From: Paraburkholderia diazotrophica
Lineage (GTDB): Bacteria; Pseudomonadota; Gammaproteobacteria; Burkholderiales; Burkholderiaceae
NCBI RefSeq assembly: GCF_900108945.1
Contig: NZ_FNYE01000025.1
Span: 1 to 64,000 of the forward strand
Length of the DNA stretch: 64,000 bases
Reading direction: 5' to 3'
Under the pieces are notes generated by a model. That model made no database searches, was not told the origin of the DNA, and saw nothing but the letters and a program-made list of their open reading frames with translations. Both the position numbers and the translations under genes were made by a program. Each line of letters starts with the position of its first letter. Within the stretch, counting starts at the first letter, position 1. Positions 8,116 to 17,122 of this stretch are shown piece by piece.

Positions 8116-9411
8116 TCACAACGAGAACGCGACGAACGGCGCCTGCCCCGACGGGCGCTTGTCCATCCCGTAGTAGACGTGGCGGCCGAAGAAGAACGGC
8201 AGGCCCAGATCGAACGCGCTCAACGAGCCGATCTGCCCGCCCAGGTCGTTGAACGCGAAGTTGCTCCCGGCGCTCAACAGGTTCTGCGTATTCGCGACGT
8301 TGAGCAGCACGTTGCCGTTCGCTCCGTTCGCGCCGACGAGCGTGACCGTGCGTTGCAGCGTCGTGCCCGGACAATAGAACGACGCGAGATTGCCGGTGCA
8401 CAACGGTATTGAACCGTCCTGGAAGAAGTAGCCGTTTGAGCCGCTGTCCAGGAACGTATTGGTCGTCGCGTTGTTGAACTTGCTGTTGACCAGGTCGCCG
8501 GACGCATCGGTCGTAAAGATCGTTATCCCCTGCTCCTGGCCATTGTTCGACTGCGTGCCGATGCCGAACACGACCGTCCCTGTCGCCGACGCCTGGCCGC
8601 TCGCCGAGATGGGCGCCATCTGCACGATCACGCCGTTGTTGTCGACGGGGAAGTTCGGCACCGGGTTAGCCACCTGCTTTTCCCGTTCCGCGAGCGTGCG
8701 TACGCAGTTCGTGCCGTTGCACGCGTAGTAGTTACTGAACTGCGCGACGTTCGCCTGGACCGAGCAGGCCTGTCCGCAATCGATGGGCGCCACGCCGATG
8801 CCGACGATGCCGTTTGCGCCCAGCGCCTGAGCGGTGTTCTCCGCCGCGCCGTTCACGCAGCCGCCCGAGGGGATCGTCGAAGCGTCCAGGTCGCCGATCA
8901 CCTGGATGGGAATGTTGCTCGCCACCTCGCCGCTGATCTGCACCGTCGCCGTGCGCGTCGTGCCCCATGTGAAGCCGTCGGCGAAGTGCGTGCATTCGGC
9001 GAGCTGGCCGCCTGCCGTCGCCTGCTGGATGGGCAGGGAGCTCGCGAGCGAGCCGAGCGCGGAATTGACGATGCGCACGCCGAACGAGCCCGTGTCGAGC
9101 AGCACATGGTCGACGACCGTGCAGTTGGTGGTGCCCGGCTGGCAGATGGTCACGCTGACCGTCGGTATGTTGATCAGGTTCGCGACACCTCGGTCCACCG
9201 TCACGGCCACCGTGTTAGGCGCGTTGGCGGCAATCGGCTGCTGGCTGGGTCCGTTGTTGGCGCCCGACGAGGACGACGAGCTTCCGCCACCGCCATCGCC
9301 GCCCCCTCCACCTCCGCCGCATCCCGCGACGAATGCCGTCATCGAGACGACGCAGATGGCGAGCACGGCCTTTACGACGTGAATGGACTTCTCGATCTTC
9401 GCAAATCGCAT
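8116..9411 (-). CDS. DUF3443-family lipoprotein
   Basis: The function is unknown. The 431-aa protein starts with a positively charged segment, a hydrophobic run, and a lipobox-like AFVAGC at about residues 26-31. A glycine-rich and then serine-rich linker follows (to about 52), so it is probably an outer-membrane or periplasm-facing lipoprotein. The body has repeated DTGS/LDSGS motifs (LLDTGSFGVRI, FLDSGSNGYFF), which resemble the aspartic-protease-like fold of this family; whether it is catalytic is not known. It lies 16 bases after the DUF2844 gene, in the pairing I associate with Burkholderiaceae. ATG 9411 has GGGAGA upstream. It sits between the chemotaxis and flagellar export blocks but nothing in it is flagellar. 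Confidence 0.85.
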   Translation of the reverse strand: MRFAKIEKSIHVVKAVLAICVVSMTAFVAGCGGGGGGGDGGGGSSSSSSGANNGPSQQPIAANAPNTVAVTVDRGVANLINIPTVSVTICQPGTTNCTVVDHVLLDTGSFGVRIVNSALGSLASSLPIQQATAGGQLAECTHFADGFTWGTTRTATVQISGEVASNIPIQVIGDLDASTIPSGGCVNGAAENTAQALGANGIVGIGVAPIDCGQACSVQANVAQFSNYYACNGTNCVRTLAEREKQVANPVPNFPVDNNGVIVQMAPISASGQASATGTVVFGIGTQSNNGQEQGITIFTTDASGDLVNSKFNNATTNTFLDSGSNGYFFQDGSIPLCTGNLASFYCPGTTLQRTVTLVGANGANGNVLLNVANTQNLLSAGSNFAFNDLGGQIGSLSAFDLGLPFFFGRHVYYGMDKRPSGQAPFVAFSL

Positions 9412-9427
9412 GGTTCGTCTCCCGTCG

Positions 9428-9979
9428 TTACTTGATATCGGTGCCGCTCACGCCGGCCGGCAGTGCCTGCGGCAGGTAAGCCTGGCCGGAGAAAGCGCCC
9501 ATATGGCCGCCCGAATGCACGACGAGCCCGCTCTCCTGCACGACGCCGGGGCCGTGTCCGCCGCCGCGCAACTGGCGTGCATTCGTCACGCCCGCCACGT
9601 ACTGCGGGAAATAACTGCCGAGCAGGTCGGAGAGGTCGGGCATTTGCGGCCCGCGCCATGCGAGTCCGAAGACGCTGCCCGCCGTCGAGATGTACTCGCG
9701 CACGACGGTGCCGTTGCCGAGCGTGGTCTCGCGTACCGTGTACGACGCGGAGGTGCTGGCGGAAGAAGACGAAGCAGACGCGGCGGAGCCGGCCGACGCG
9801 CTGCGCATCACGGCGACGCCTGACGGCGCGGGCACCGTCTGGGTCGTCGCGCCGGCGGGCGGCGTCATCGGGCTGCCGCCCAAGGCGGCGCTGGCAGGCT
9901 GCGAGACGAGCAGGCACGGCAGCGCACAACACAATCCAAACGCTGAAAAGACAGCGGCACGGCTAAAGCTAATCGACAT
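9428..9979 (-). CDS. DUF2844-family exported protein
   Basis: A 183-aa protein with a clear Sec signal peptide (MSISFSRAAVFSAFGLCCAL, cleavage likely after ASA near residue 31). The mature part begins LGGSPMTPPAGA. It contains the conserved-looking YTVRETTLGNGTVVREYIS and VFGLAWRGPQMPDLSDLLG stretches. Function is unknown. I chose ATG 9979 because GGGAGGAA sits at the right distance and the signal peptide starts there; upstream in-frame codons are composition noise. It lies directly upstream of the DUF3443 lipoprotein (16-base gap), so the two probably work together at the cell envelope. Confidence 0.85.
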   Translation of the reverse strand: MSISFSRAAVFSAFGLCCALPCLLVSQPASAALGGSPMTPPAGATTQTVPAPSGVAVMRSASAGSAASASSSSASTSASYTVRETTLGNGTVVREYISTAGSVFGLAWRGPQMPDLSDLLGSYFPQYVAGVTNARQLRGGGHGPGVVQESGLVVHSGGHMGAFSGQAYLPQALPAGVSGTDIK

Positions 9980-10432
9980 GGTTCTATTCCTCCCAATCGA
10001 CACCGGACAGTGCCAGCAGTTCACGGACCCGGTCTGTTCATTCAGGACGAAACGGCGCGTCTGCATACGCGAGCGCCGTGCGTCAGACGGCATCGGGCGC
10101 CGTCCCACACCATCCTCCCCGGCCGTAAGTATGCCAGCGGTTGATAAAGCGCAGCGGTGTATGGCCGCACGAACGGGCGCGCGCCGATGCAATGAGCATC
10201 CACGCGGAAGATATCGAGAAGACGCTCACGGTCTCGCGCGAGGCCCGAAGCGGACGCGCGGATGGGTGTTCGCGGACAAGATCCAGAGAAAGACCAGGCT
10301 CGTATTGGGCCACAAAGGACACGGAGAAACGCTTTGAGCGGCGCGGCAAGACGCGCGCGCCGCCGCAGCGGGCAGGCCGGCCGTGTCCGGGCCGGCCTCG
10401 GAAGAAGCCGGGCGCCTTGGAAAACGAGTGCC
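9980..10432. other. Intergenic region between cheZ and the DUF2844 gene
   Basis: No gene is supported in these 453 bases. A 9-bp GC stem (AGGCCGGCC/GGCCGGCCT, 10374-10398) lies about 35 bases beyond the cheZ stop and could end the chemotaxis transcript, although it has no U-tract. The promoter for the DUF2844-DUF3443 pair should lie in the left half; I saw no sigma-28 match. Confidence 0.55.
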
Positions 10433-11152
10433 TCAGAAGCCGAGGCTGGCAAGCAGATCGTCGACCTGGCTCTGATCCTGCAACACGTCGGCTTTTCCTT
10501 CCGGGTTGATCTGCGGACCGTTCAACAGGCTTTGCGGGCTGCCTGTCGGCGAGATCGGGTCGTGTTGGGATTCCGCCGCGAGTTGCGCCGCCGTCGCTGC
10601 GAACTGCTCGCGCCGCTCGGCCGCGATGTTGTCGATCAGCACACCGAGAAGCTGTTGCTCGATCAGGTACACGACGTCCGTGATCTTCTTGATGACCTGC
10701 CCCGTCAGATCCTGGAAGTCCTGCGCCAGCATGATCTCTAGCAGCTGAGCGTTGGTCGCCGACGTGATTTCGGGCACGCCGCGCAGGAACGCGCGCGTGT
10801 CGTTCATCAGCGCGCGCACTTCCTCGCGCTCGATGGGTGCCGAGTACCACTGCTCCCAGCGCGCGTCGAGAGCGGCCGCGTCCTGCTGCAACTGCTCCTG
10901 CATCGGCTTCGCGACTTCGATCGACGACAGCACGCGCTCGGCCGCCTGCTCGGTCATCGTCGCGATGTATTTCAGACGGTCGCGAGCGTCCGGCACCGCT
11001 TCGGCCGCGCGCTCGACGTGCTTGTCGATCCCAAGCTCGCGCATCGAATCGCGCAGCGTGCGCGTGAGATGTCCGATGCGTGCGAGGATGCGGTCGGTCG
11101 CGAGGTCGGTGCCGTCTTCCCTGGCGCCTTGCTCGTTGATCGATGGGTTCAC
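10433..11152 (-). CDS. cheZ: Chemotaxis phosphatase CheZ
   Basis: CheZ dephosphorylates CheY-P and so ends the tumble signal. The 239-aa protein is helical throughout and contains the catalytic region ILAQDFQDLTGQVIKKI-like (LEIMLAQDFQDLTGQVIKKI, about residues 142-161), where the Asp and Gln of QDFQDLTGQ act in CheY-P hydrolysis. Its last residues, QSQVDDLLASLGF, match the CheY-binding tail of enteric CheZ. It starts two bases after the cheY stop, so the two are co-translated. It is the last gene of the motility/chemotaxis operon. Confidence 0.96.
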   Translation of the reverse strand: MNPSINEQGAREDGTDLATDRILARIGHLTRTLRDSMRELGIDKHVERAAEAVPDARDRLKYIATMTEQAAERVLSSIEVAKPMQEQLQQDAAALDARWEQWYSAPIEREEVRALMNDTRAFLRGVPEITSATNAQLLEIMLAQDFQDLTGQVIKKITDVVYLIEQQLLGVLIDNIAAERREQFAATAAQLAAESQHDPISPTGSPQSLLNGPQINPEGKADVLQDQSQVDDLLASLGF

Positions 11153-11153
11153 A

Positions 11154-11549
11154 TCAGCTCCCGGCTTTCGCCATCTTCTCGAGGATCTTGTTGAGCTTCT
11201 CGTCGAGCGTCGCGGCCGTGAACGGCTTCACGACATAGCCGCTCGCGCCCGCCTGCGCGGCAGCGATGATGTTTTCCTTCTTCGATTCGGCCGTGACCAT
11301 CAGCACGGGCAGATGCGCGAGCGACGCATCGGCGCGAATTTCCTTGAGCATCGCGAGGCCGTCGAGGTTCGGCATGTTCCAGTCGGAGATCACGAACTCG
11401 TAGCTGCCGCTGCGCAGACGCGCGAGGCCCGCTGCACCGTCTTCCGCTTCGTCGACGTTCGAGTAGCCCAGTTCCTTCAACAGATTGCGGACGATCCGGC
11501 GCATCGTCGGAAAGTCGTCCACAACCAGAATCTTCATTCCCTTATCCAT
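11154..11549 (-). CDS. cheY: Chemotaxis response regulator CheY
   Basis: CheY is the single-domain response regulator that, when phosphorylated by CheA, binds the flagellar switch. The 131-aa sequence has the acidic pair at 11-12, phospho-acceptor Asp56 (FVISDWNMPN), Thr86 (LMVTAE) and Lys108 (YVVKPF). SDWNMPNLDG is typical of the true motor-binding CheY rather than the generic REC domains. It is followed immediately by cheZ and preceded by cheB after 69 bases. A second, more divergent CheY-like gene lies at the other end of the operon (19552-19914). Confidence 0.96.
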   Translation of the reverse strand: MDKGMKILVVDDFPTMRRIVRNLLKELGYSNVDEAEDGAAGLARLRSGSYEFVISDWNMPNLDGLAMLKEIRADASLAHLPVLMVTAESKKENIIAAAQAGASGYVVKPFTAATLDEKLNKILEKMAKAGS

Positions 11550-11618
11550 GTCCTGTTCCTTTTTCCAATCCAGATGGTGCGGTCACTGGCCCATCTCAAT
11601 CATTTGGCCGAGGCCGCA

Positions 11619-12722
11619 TCATACGCGCTGAACGCGATCACCCATTGCAGCAAGACGTGCCATCACGCGCCGGCTCATTTCCGACAGCGGCGCGATCTCG
11701 TCCGCGGCGCCCATCGCGATGGCCTCGCGCGGCATGCCGAACACGATGCAGCTCGCTTCGTCCTGCGCGAGCGTGTACGCGCCCGCCTTGCGCATGTCGA
11801 GCATGCCCGCCGCGCCGTCGCGCCCCATGCCCGTGAGAATCACGCCGACGGCGTTCTTCCCGGCATGCAGCGCGGCCGAGCGGAACAGCACATCGACAGA
11901 CGGACGATGCCGGTTGACGGGCGGGTCGTCTGACAGATGCGCGATATAGTTCGCGCCGCTGCGGGCCAGCAGCAGGTGAGCGTGGCCGGGCGCGATATAC
12001 GCATGCCCCGGCAGCACGCGTTCGCCGTGCTCAGCCTCTTTAACGGTAATCCGGCACAAACCATTAAGGCGTTGCGCGAAAGATTTTGTAAATCCGGGCG
12101 GCATGTGCTGCGCGATCAGCACGGCGGGCGCATCGGGCGGCAGCGGCATCAGCACTTCGCGGATCGCTTCCGTGCCGCCCGTCGATGCGCCGACGATGAT
12201 CAGCTTTTCCGTCGACACGAGCGGGTTGTTGAAGAGCGGCGCGTGCGTCGCGGCGGCCGCAGCGGCCTGACCGGCTGCGGGCGCCTGATGCGCGGGCGCC
12301 GCCTGGCGCACGCGCGCGCGGGCAGCGGCGCGCACCTTGTCGGCGAGCTTTTCCGCGTATTCGAGCATGCCGTCGCGAATGCCGACGCGCGGCTTCGTGA
12401 CGAAATCGACGGCACCCAGTTCGAGCGCACGCAGCGTGATTTCCGAACCGCGCTCCGTCAGCGACGACACCATCACGACAGGCATCGGGCGCAGGCGCAT
12501 CAGCTTTTCGAGGAAGTCGAGACCGTCCATGCGCGGCATTTCGACGTCGAGCGTCAGCACGTCCGGGTTGTGCTGCTTGATGAGCTCGCGCGCGACGAGC
12601 GGATCGGGCGCGGTGGCGACGACCGTCATGTCGGGCTGGCTGTTGATGATTTCAGTCATCAGACTGCGAATCAGCGCCGAATCGTCGACGCACAGTACCT
12701 TGATCTTTTGCACAGCGCTCAC
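11619..12722 (-). CDS. cheB: Chemotaxis methylesterase/glutamine deamidase CheB
   Basis: CheB removes methyl groups from chemoreceptors during adaptation. The 367-aa protein has an N-terminal receiver domain (VLCVDDSALIR, phospho-acceptor in LTLDVEMPRMDGLDF, near residue 58). A linker of about 50 residues rich in Ala follows. The C-terminal esterase has the triad motifs GASTGGTEAI (Ser), LIAQHMPPGF (His) and GMGRDGAAGM (Asp). The start is GTG at 12722, overlapping the cheD stop (GTGA), which implies translational coupling. It precedes cheY. Confidence 0.97.
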   Translation of the reverse strand: MSAVQKIKVLCVDDSALIRSLMTEIINSQPDMTVVATAPDPLVARELIKQHNPDVLTLDVEMPRMDGLDFLEKLMRLRPMPVVMVSSLTERGSEITLRALELGAVDFVTKPRVGIRDGMLEYAEKLADKVRAAARARVRQAAPAHQAPAAGQAAAAAATHAPLFNNPLVSTEKLIIVGASTGGTEAIREVLMPLPPDAPAVLIAQHMPPGFTKSFAQRLNGLCRITVKEAEHGERVLPGHAYIAPGHAHLLLARSGANYIAHLSDDPPVNRHRPSVDVLFRSAALHAGKNAVGVILTGMGRDGAAGMLDMRKAGAYTLAQDEASCIVFGMPREAIAMGAADEIAPLSEMSRRVMARLAAMGDRVQRV

Positions 12723-13525
12723 GCCTCCTCAACTGTCCTGGCGTTGTTTGATTGGGTCGGGCGCGCGGACGCGCCGAATAATTCGATGCGCGGCTTCGCG
12801 CCGGCCGGACGTGCCGTGCCCGCATTCGGGCCTGCCGCCGGATTTGCCCCAGCCGATGCACTCGCGCCGAACAGCTCGATGCGCGGCTTGCCCGCAGCGG
12901 GCGCCGCGAACAGCTCGACGCGCGCACGCGCCCTTGCGAGCCGCTCGGCGCGCGCTTCGGCCGTTTGCCGCGCGAGCGCCTGCTCGCGTTCCGCGACGCC
13001 GGCTTCCTGTTGCAGACGCAGCTTCTTGACCATCACCTGGCCCGTGCGCGGCATGAACGCGACTTTGCGCGGATGGTTGCCTTCCAGGTCTTCGGCGACG
13101 ATGCGAATCTTTTCGAGCGCGAGATAGCGGCGCACGAACGCGGAGTTGCGGTCGCCGATGTTCATCGTCGTCATGCCCGCGAGCACGGCCGCGCCGCCGA
13201 ACACTTTCGCCTCGAAACGCTCGCGGCGGCCGCCCGCCTTGATCAGCTCGTTGATCAGCACTTCCATCGCGTAGGCGCCGTAGCGCATCGAGTCGGAAGC
13301 GGCCTGAGCGACGTCGGCGCCATCGTCGGGCAGCATGAAGTGATTCATCCCGCCGATCCCCGCCGTACGATCCTGGATACACGCCGCCACGCACGAGCCG
13401 AGCACCGTGACGAGCACCATGTCCTCGTTCGTCGTATAGAACTCGTTCGGCAGCAGCTTGACGCCGGGGCGCTTGAAGTGATTGTCGAAATAGAGATTCG
13501 TTGCGATCGGCAGGGTGCTGCTCAT
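12719..13525 (-). CDS. cheD: Chemoreceptor glutamine deamidase CheD with a repeated C-terminal tail
   Basis: CheD deamidates glutamines of methyl-accepting chemotaxis proteins. The 268-aa protein has the catalytic Cys in TVLGSCVAACIQD and the His in GGMNHFMLP (about residues 40-65). The conserved body ends near residue 175. The rest is an extended tail holding three copies of an R-[IV]-E-L-F-x-A motif (ARVELFAAP, KPRIELFGAS, KPRIELFGAS) separated by Ala/Pro/Gly linkers, which makes the protein longer than the compact forms of the family. ATG 13525 overlaps the cheR stop (ATGA); the GTGA overlap with cheB follows. The tail function is unknown. Confidence 0.95.
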   Translation of the reverse strand: MSSTLPIATNLYFDNHFKRPGVKLLPNEFYTTNEDMVLVTVLGSCVAACIQDRTAGIGGMNHFMLPDDGADVAQAASDSMRYGAYAMEVLINELIKAGGRRERFEAKVFGGAAVLAGMTTMNIGDRNSAFVRRYLALEKIRIVAEDLEGNHPRKVAFMPRTGQVMVKKLRLQQEAGVAEREQALARQTAEARAERLARARARVELFAAPAAGKPRIELFGASASAGANPAAGPNAGTARPAGAKPRIELFGASARPTQSNNARTVEEA

Positions 13526-14463
13526 GCGGGCACCCCACTCGTCGCACCGTGGCTCGCCGCACGATGAGCCGTGCGCGTAGCGCCTGCATCGCGGGTCAAT
13601 TCGTAGACGGTTTGTCCGCGCAGACGGAACGCCTGCGTGACATAGGTGAAGTTCTCCGAGTGGCCGGCGAACAGCAGGCCGCCCGGCTTCACGAGCGGTT
13701 CGAAGCGCGAGAGCACCTGCCCTTGCGTCGGCTTGTCGAAATAGATCATCACGTTGCGGCAGAAGATCGCGTCGAACTGCGTGTTGAGCCTGTAGTCGCG
13801 CTCGGTCAGATTCAGTTGCTCGAAGCGGATCATCGCGCGCAGCTCGGGACGCACCTTCACCATGCCCGCATGCGCGCCCGTGCCCTTCAGGAAAAAACGC
13901 TTGAGCCGCTCCTGCGACAGATGCTTGACCTGGTCGAACTGGTACATGCCCGCCTCGCCTTTGGCGAGCACCTGCGTGTCGATGTCGGTCGCGAGCACGC
14001 TCGCCTGGCGCGCGGCCTGATCGCCGAGCGCTTCGATCAGCGTCATCGCGATCGAATACGGCTCCTCGCCCGTCGATGCCGCCGAGCACCAGACCGACAC
14101 GGGCCCCGGCCGGCGCGCGACGAAGTCGGCGAGAATCGGAAAGTGATGGGCTTCGCGAAAGAACGCAGTGAGGTTCGTCGTGAGCGCGTTCGTGAACGCT
14201 TCCCACTCGGCGGGATCGTTGTCCGATTCGAGGAGATCGAGGTATTGGCGAAACGAATCGATCCCGCGCGCACGCAGACGCCGCGCGAGCCGGCTGTACG
14301 CCATATCGCGCTTGTGATCCGACAGTGAAATGCCCGCGCTGCGGTGAATCAGCTCGCGAATGCGGGCAAAGTCCGCCGACGTGAATTCGAAATCGCGAGC
14401 CTGTTCGCCGGGTTTCGCCGGCTCTGCCCGTTCAGGGCGCGGTTGCGCGCGCGTTGCCATCAT
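13522..14463 (-). CDS. cheR: Chemotaxis protein methyltransferase CheR
   Basis: CheR transfers methyl groups from S-adenosylmethionine to receptor glutamates. The protein has the N-terminal helical domain (FARIRELIHRSAGISLSDHK) and the SAM-binding fold with VWCSAASTGEEPYSIAMTL, then YRLNTQFDAIFCRNVMIYF. I chose the ATG at 14463, 313 aa; a GTG at 14496 would add eleven residues and another ATG lies one codon downstream. The stop overlaps cheD. The upstream receptor ends in a CheR-tethering pentapeptide, so partner genes sit together. Confidence 0.96.
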   Translation of the reverse strand: MMATRAQPRPERAEPAKPGEQARDFEFTSADFARIRELIHRSAGISLSDHKRDMAYSRLARRLRARGIDSFRQYLDLLESDNDPAEWEAFTNALTTNLTAFFREAHHFPILADFVARRPGPVSVWCSAASTGEEPYSIAMTLIEALGDQAARQASVLATDIDTQVLAKGEAGMYQFDQVKHLSQERLKRFFLKGTGAHAGMVKVRPELRAMIRFEQLNLTERDYRLNTQFDAIFCRNVMIYFDKPTQGQVLSRFEPLVKPGGLLFAGHSENFTYVTQAFRLRGQTVYELTRDAGATRTAHRAASHGATSGVPA

Positions 14464-14599
14464 GATGTTTTCCGTCTGCCACAGCGAGCGCCGCACCGCC
14501 CGTCGATCCTGCTCTTGCCGCTGTTGCGTTCAATGTTGCCTGCGTTGTCGCCGGCACTGCGTGACGTGCCGGCAGTCTGATCTATCCATGTGCCGTTCG

Positions 14600-16414
14600 T
14601 CAGAACGTCTCCCAGTCGGCGTCGGACGTGGACGCTGCGCTCGCCGTCTGACGCGCGGCGGGTTCAGCCGACGTCAAGGGTGTCTTTCTGACGGCCGGTT
14701 CGACGCGCGACGGCGCGTGCGCTGCCGCTTCCGGCTTCGCGACGGCAGCCTGCGCGGGCTTCGCCGCCTGCGCGACGGCTGCCTTCACACGGCTCTTCGC
14801 CGCATTCGCGGACGGTGTGGCCGCCGCGCGCGCTGCTTGTGCCGCTTGTGCCGCTTGCGCGCCGTTCACGCGCCAATGCCCGATTGCCGTCTGCAACGAG
14901 CGCGTCTGCTCTTCGAGCGACGCCGCCGCTGCCGCCGCCTGCTCGACGAGCGCCGCGTTCTGCTGCGTCACTGCGTCCATCTGCACGACGGCGCGATTGA
15001 CCTGCTCGATGCCGCCCGATTGCTCTTCCGACGCCGCGCTGATCTCGCCCATGATGTCCGTCACGCGGCGCACGGCCTGCACGATTTCGTCCATCGTCGT
15101 GCCCGCGCGCCCGACGAGCGCTGAGCCGCTCTGCACCTTGTCGGCCGAGTCGCCGATCAGCTCCTTGATTTCCTTCGCCGCGCTCGCGCTGCGTTGCGCG
15201 AGGCTGCGCACTTCGCCCGCGACGACCGCGAAGCCGCGGCCCTGCTCGCCCGCGCGCGCCGCTTCGACGGCCGCGTTCAGCGCGAGAATGTTCGTCTGGA
15301 ACGCGATGCCTTCGATCACGCTGATGATGTCGACGACCTTGTTCGAGCTGGTCGCGATGTCCTGCATCGTGCTGACCACCTGGCTCACCACTTCGCCGCC
15401 GCGCGTCGCGATGTCCGACGCGTTCACGGCAAGCTGGCTCGCCTGGCGCGCGTTTTCGGCGTTCTGGCGCACGGTGCCCGTCAGCTGCTCCATGCTCGAT
15501 GCCGTTTCCTGCAGCGACGCCGCCTGCTGCTCCGTGCGCTGCGACAGGTCGGTGTTGCCCATCGAGATTTCGCGCGCGCCCGTGTCGATCGACTCGACGC
15601 TCGCGTGCATCGACTTGAGCATCGCCGACAGGCTTTCCTGCATCTGGCCGACTGCCCGGAAGAGTCGGCCGATTTCATTCGTGCCCGACGTGTTCACCTG
15701 CTGCGTGAGATCGCCCTTCGAGATGCGCTCGAAGCACGCGATCGCGTCGTTCAGCGGCTGCACGATCATGCCGCGCAGCGCGAAGCGGATGCCGATCACC
15801 AGCACCAAAGCAAGCACCACGACGCCGATGATCAGCGCGCGCATCGTCGCGATCTGCTCGGCGGCACTCGCCTGCTGCTGCTCGGCATGCGCCTGCAATG
15901 CCTTGATCATCGGGGTGACGGCGTCGTCATACGCGACGAACATCGGGCTGATCTTCGTGTCGGCGATCGCGTGATAGCCGGACAGATCGCTTGCACGCAA
16001 CGCGGCCAGTTCGGGCGTCACGCCGTCGTTCATCAGCGATGCGCGCTTCGCGACCACGGCGTCGATCAGCGACTGATCGACACCCTTCTTCGGGGTGTTC
16101 AGGAACGCCTGCCAGTTTTCGTTCGATTTGCTGAGCAGGAAGGCCGCGCGGTCGATGGCCTGCTTCGATTGCTCGATCTCGCCCTGTGCGGTCAGCCCAT
16201 TGACGCGGTCGAACGTGACGCGCGCGCGCAGCAGATACGACGACGAATCGTTCAGCGTACGGATCGCCACGATGTCGCCGTGCGCCATGCCGTCCAGCGC
16301 GTCGCCCGAGTGGCTCAGTGCCGTAAGCCCAAGCGCCCCGACGATCACGGTCAGTGCAACGAGAATGATCCCCACGACCGTCAACGTCGTCCGGATCGAC
16401 CATCTGCTCAGCAT
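14600..16414 (-). CDS. Methyl-accepting chemotaxis protein (Tar/Tsr type)
   Basis: A transmembrane receptor feeding CheW-CheA. The 604-aa protein has a first membrane segment (about 10-30), a periplasmic four-helix-type ligand domain to about 190, a second membrane segment (about 191-212), a HAMP region, and a signalling domain with the highly conserved hairpin FQTNILALNAAVEAARAGEQ. Its last residues are DADWETF, matching the xWETF pentapeptide that tethers CheR and CheB. The ligand cannot be read from the sequence. ATG 16414 with GGGAGC was chosen over an upstream codon at 16474. It lies between cheW and cheR, and is probably the main receptor of this operon. Confidence 0.94.
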   Translation of the reverse strand: MLSRWSIRTTLTVVGIILVALTVIVGALGLTALSHSGDALDGMAHGDIVAIRTLNDSSSYLLRARVTFDRVNGLTAQGEIEQSKQAIDRAAFLLSKSNENWQAFLNTPKKGVDQSLIDAVVAKRASLMNDGVTPELAALRASDLSGYHAIADTKISPMFVAYDDAVTPMIKALQAHAEQQQASAAEQIATMRALIIGVVVLALVLVIGIRFALRGMIVQPLNDAIACFERISKGDLTQQVNTSGTNEIGRLFRAVGQMQESLSAMLKSMHASVESIDTGAREISMGNTDLSQRTEQQAASLQETASSMEQLTGTVRQNAENARQASQLAVNASDIATRGGEVVSQVVSTMQDIATSSNKVVDIISVIEGIAFQTNILALNAAVEAARAGEQGRGFAVVAGEVRSLAQRSASAAKEIKELIGDSADKVQSGSALVGRAGTTMDEIVQAVRRVTDIMGEISAASEEQSGGIEQVNRAVVQMDAVTQQNAALVEQAAAAAASLEEQTRSLQTAIGHWRVNGAQAAQAAQAARAAATPSANAAKSRVKAAVAQAAKPAQAAVAKPEAAAHAPSRVEPAVRKTPLTSAEPAARQTASAASTSDADWETF

Positions 16415-16564
16415 TTTCTGCTCCCTGATTTTGCTGTACCGGAGGCAGCGCTTTGGCGCTTGCCCCCGTCCCATGCATGGTTGTCGATCAGAGCCGGCGC
16501 TGTAGCGCTTGCTCTCGCCCCACGCATGGCTGTCGTTCTTGCAACGTTCCTGCGGCCCGCGCGA

Positions 16565-17089
16565 CTAGCCGAGCGTTTCGATCAACGCCATTTCCCGGCT
16601 GGTCATCAGCTTTTCGATGTCCATCAGGATCAGCATGCGGCCATCGACGGTGCCGAGGCCCGTCAGATATTCCGCCGTCAGCGTCGCGCCGAATTCCGGC
16701 GCGGGCATGATCTGGTCGTTGGCCAGCGTCAGCACGTCGGACACGCCGTCCACGACCATGCCGACCACGCGGCCCGCGACGTTCAGAATGATCACGACGG
16801 TCTGATGGTCGTACTCGACGCGGCCGAGGTGAAACTTGATGCGCATGTCGACGATCGGCACGATGATGCCGCGCAGATTGATCACGCCCTTGATGAAATC
16901 CGGCGCGTTCGCGATGCGCGTCACGCTCTCGTAGCCGCGGATTTCCTGCACCTTCAGGATGTCGATGCCGTACTCTTCGGCGCCGAGCGTGAAGATCAGG
17001 AACTCCTGACCGCCCGCGTCGGCCTGCGCGTCGCGGCGGCCGTTCGAGCCGGCCACGCCGCTCGAATTGATGGATTGGACTTCTGCCAC
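16565..17089 (-). CDS. cheW: Chemotaxis coupling protein CheW
   Basis: CheW links receptors to the kinase CheA. The 174-aa protein has the SH3-like CheW fold: FLIFTLGAEEYGIDILKVQEI at about residues 30-50 and GVINLRGIIVPIVDMR near 67-82. The GTG at 17089 (MAEVQSINSS) is preferred because GGGGG lies 5-6 bases upstream; a TTG at 17101 is also in frame. It follows cheA by 33 bases. A 150-base gap separates it from the receptor gene, and that gap holds two imperfect ~49-bp direct repeats. Confidence 0.95.
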   Translation of the reverse strand: MAEVQSINSSGVAGSNGRRDAQADAGGQEFLIFTLGAEEYGIDILKVQEIRGYESVTRIANAPDFIKGVINLRGIIVPIVDMRIKFHLGRVEYDHQTVVIILNVAGRVVGMVVDGVSDVLTLANDQIMPAPEFGATLTAEYLTGLGTVDGRMLILMDIEKLMTSREMALIETLG

Positions 17090-17122
17090 GTTAGCCCCCA
17101 AACAGTTGGGATGAGTTGAATA

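Noticed and set aside
16449..16545. Two imperfect ~49-bp direct repeats between cheW and the receptor gene
   Set aside because: The similarity is partial (GCGCT..GCGCTTGC and CATGCATGG/CACGCATGG) and could be chance or old duplication; no function is indicated.
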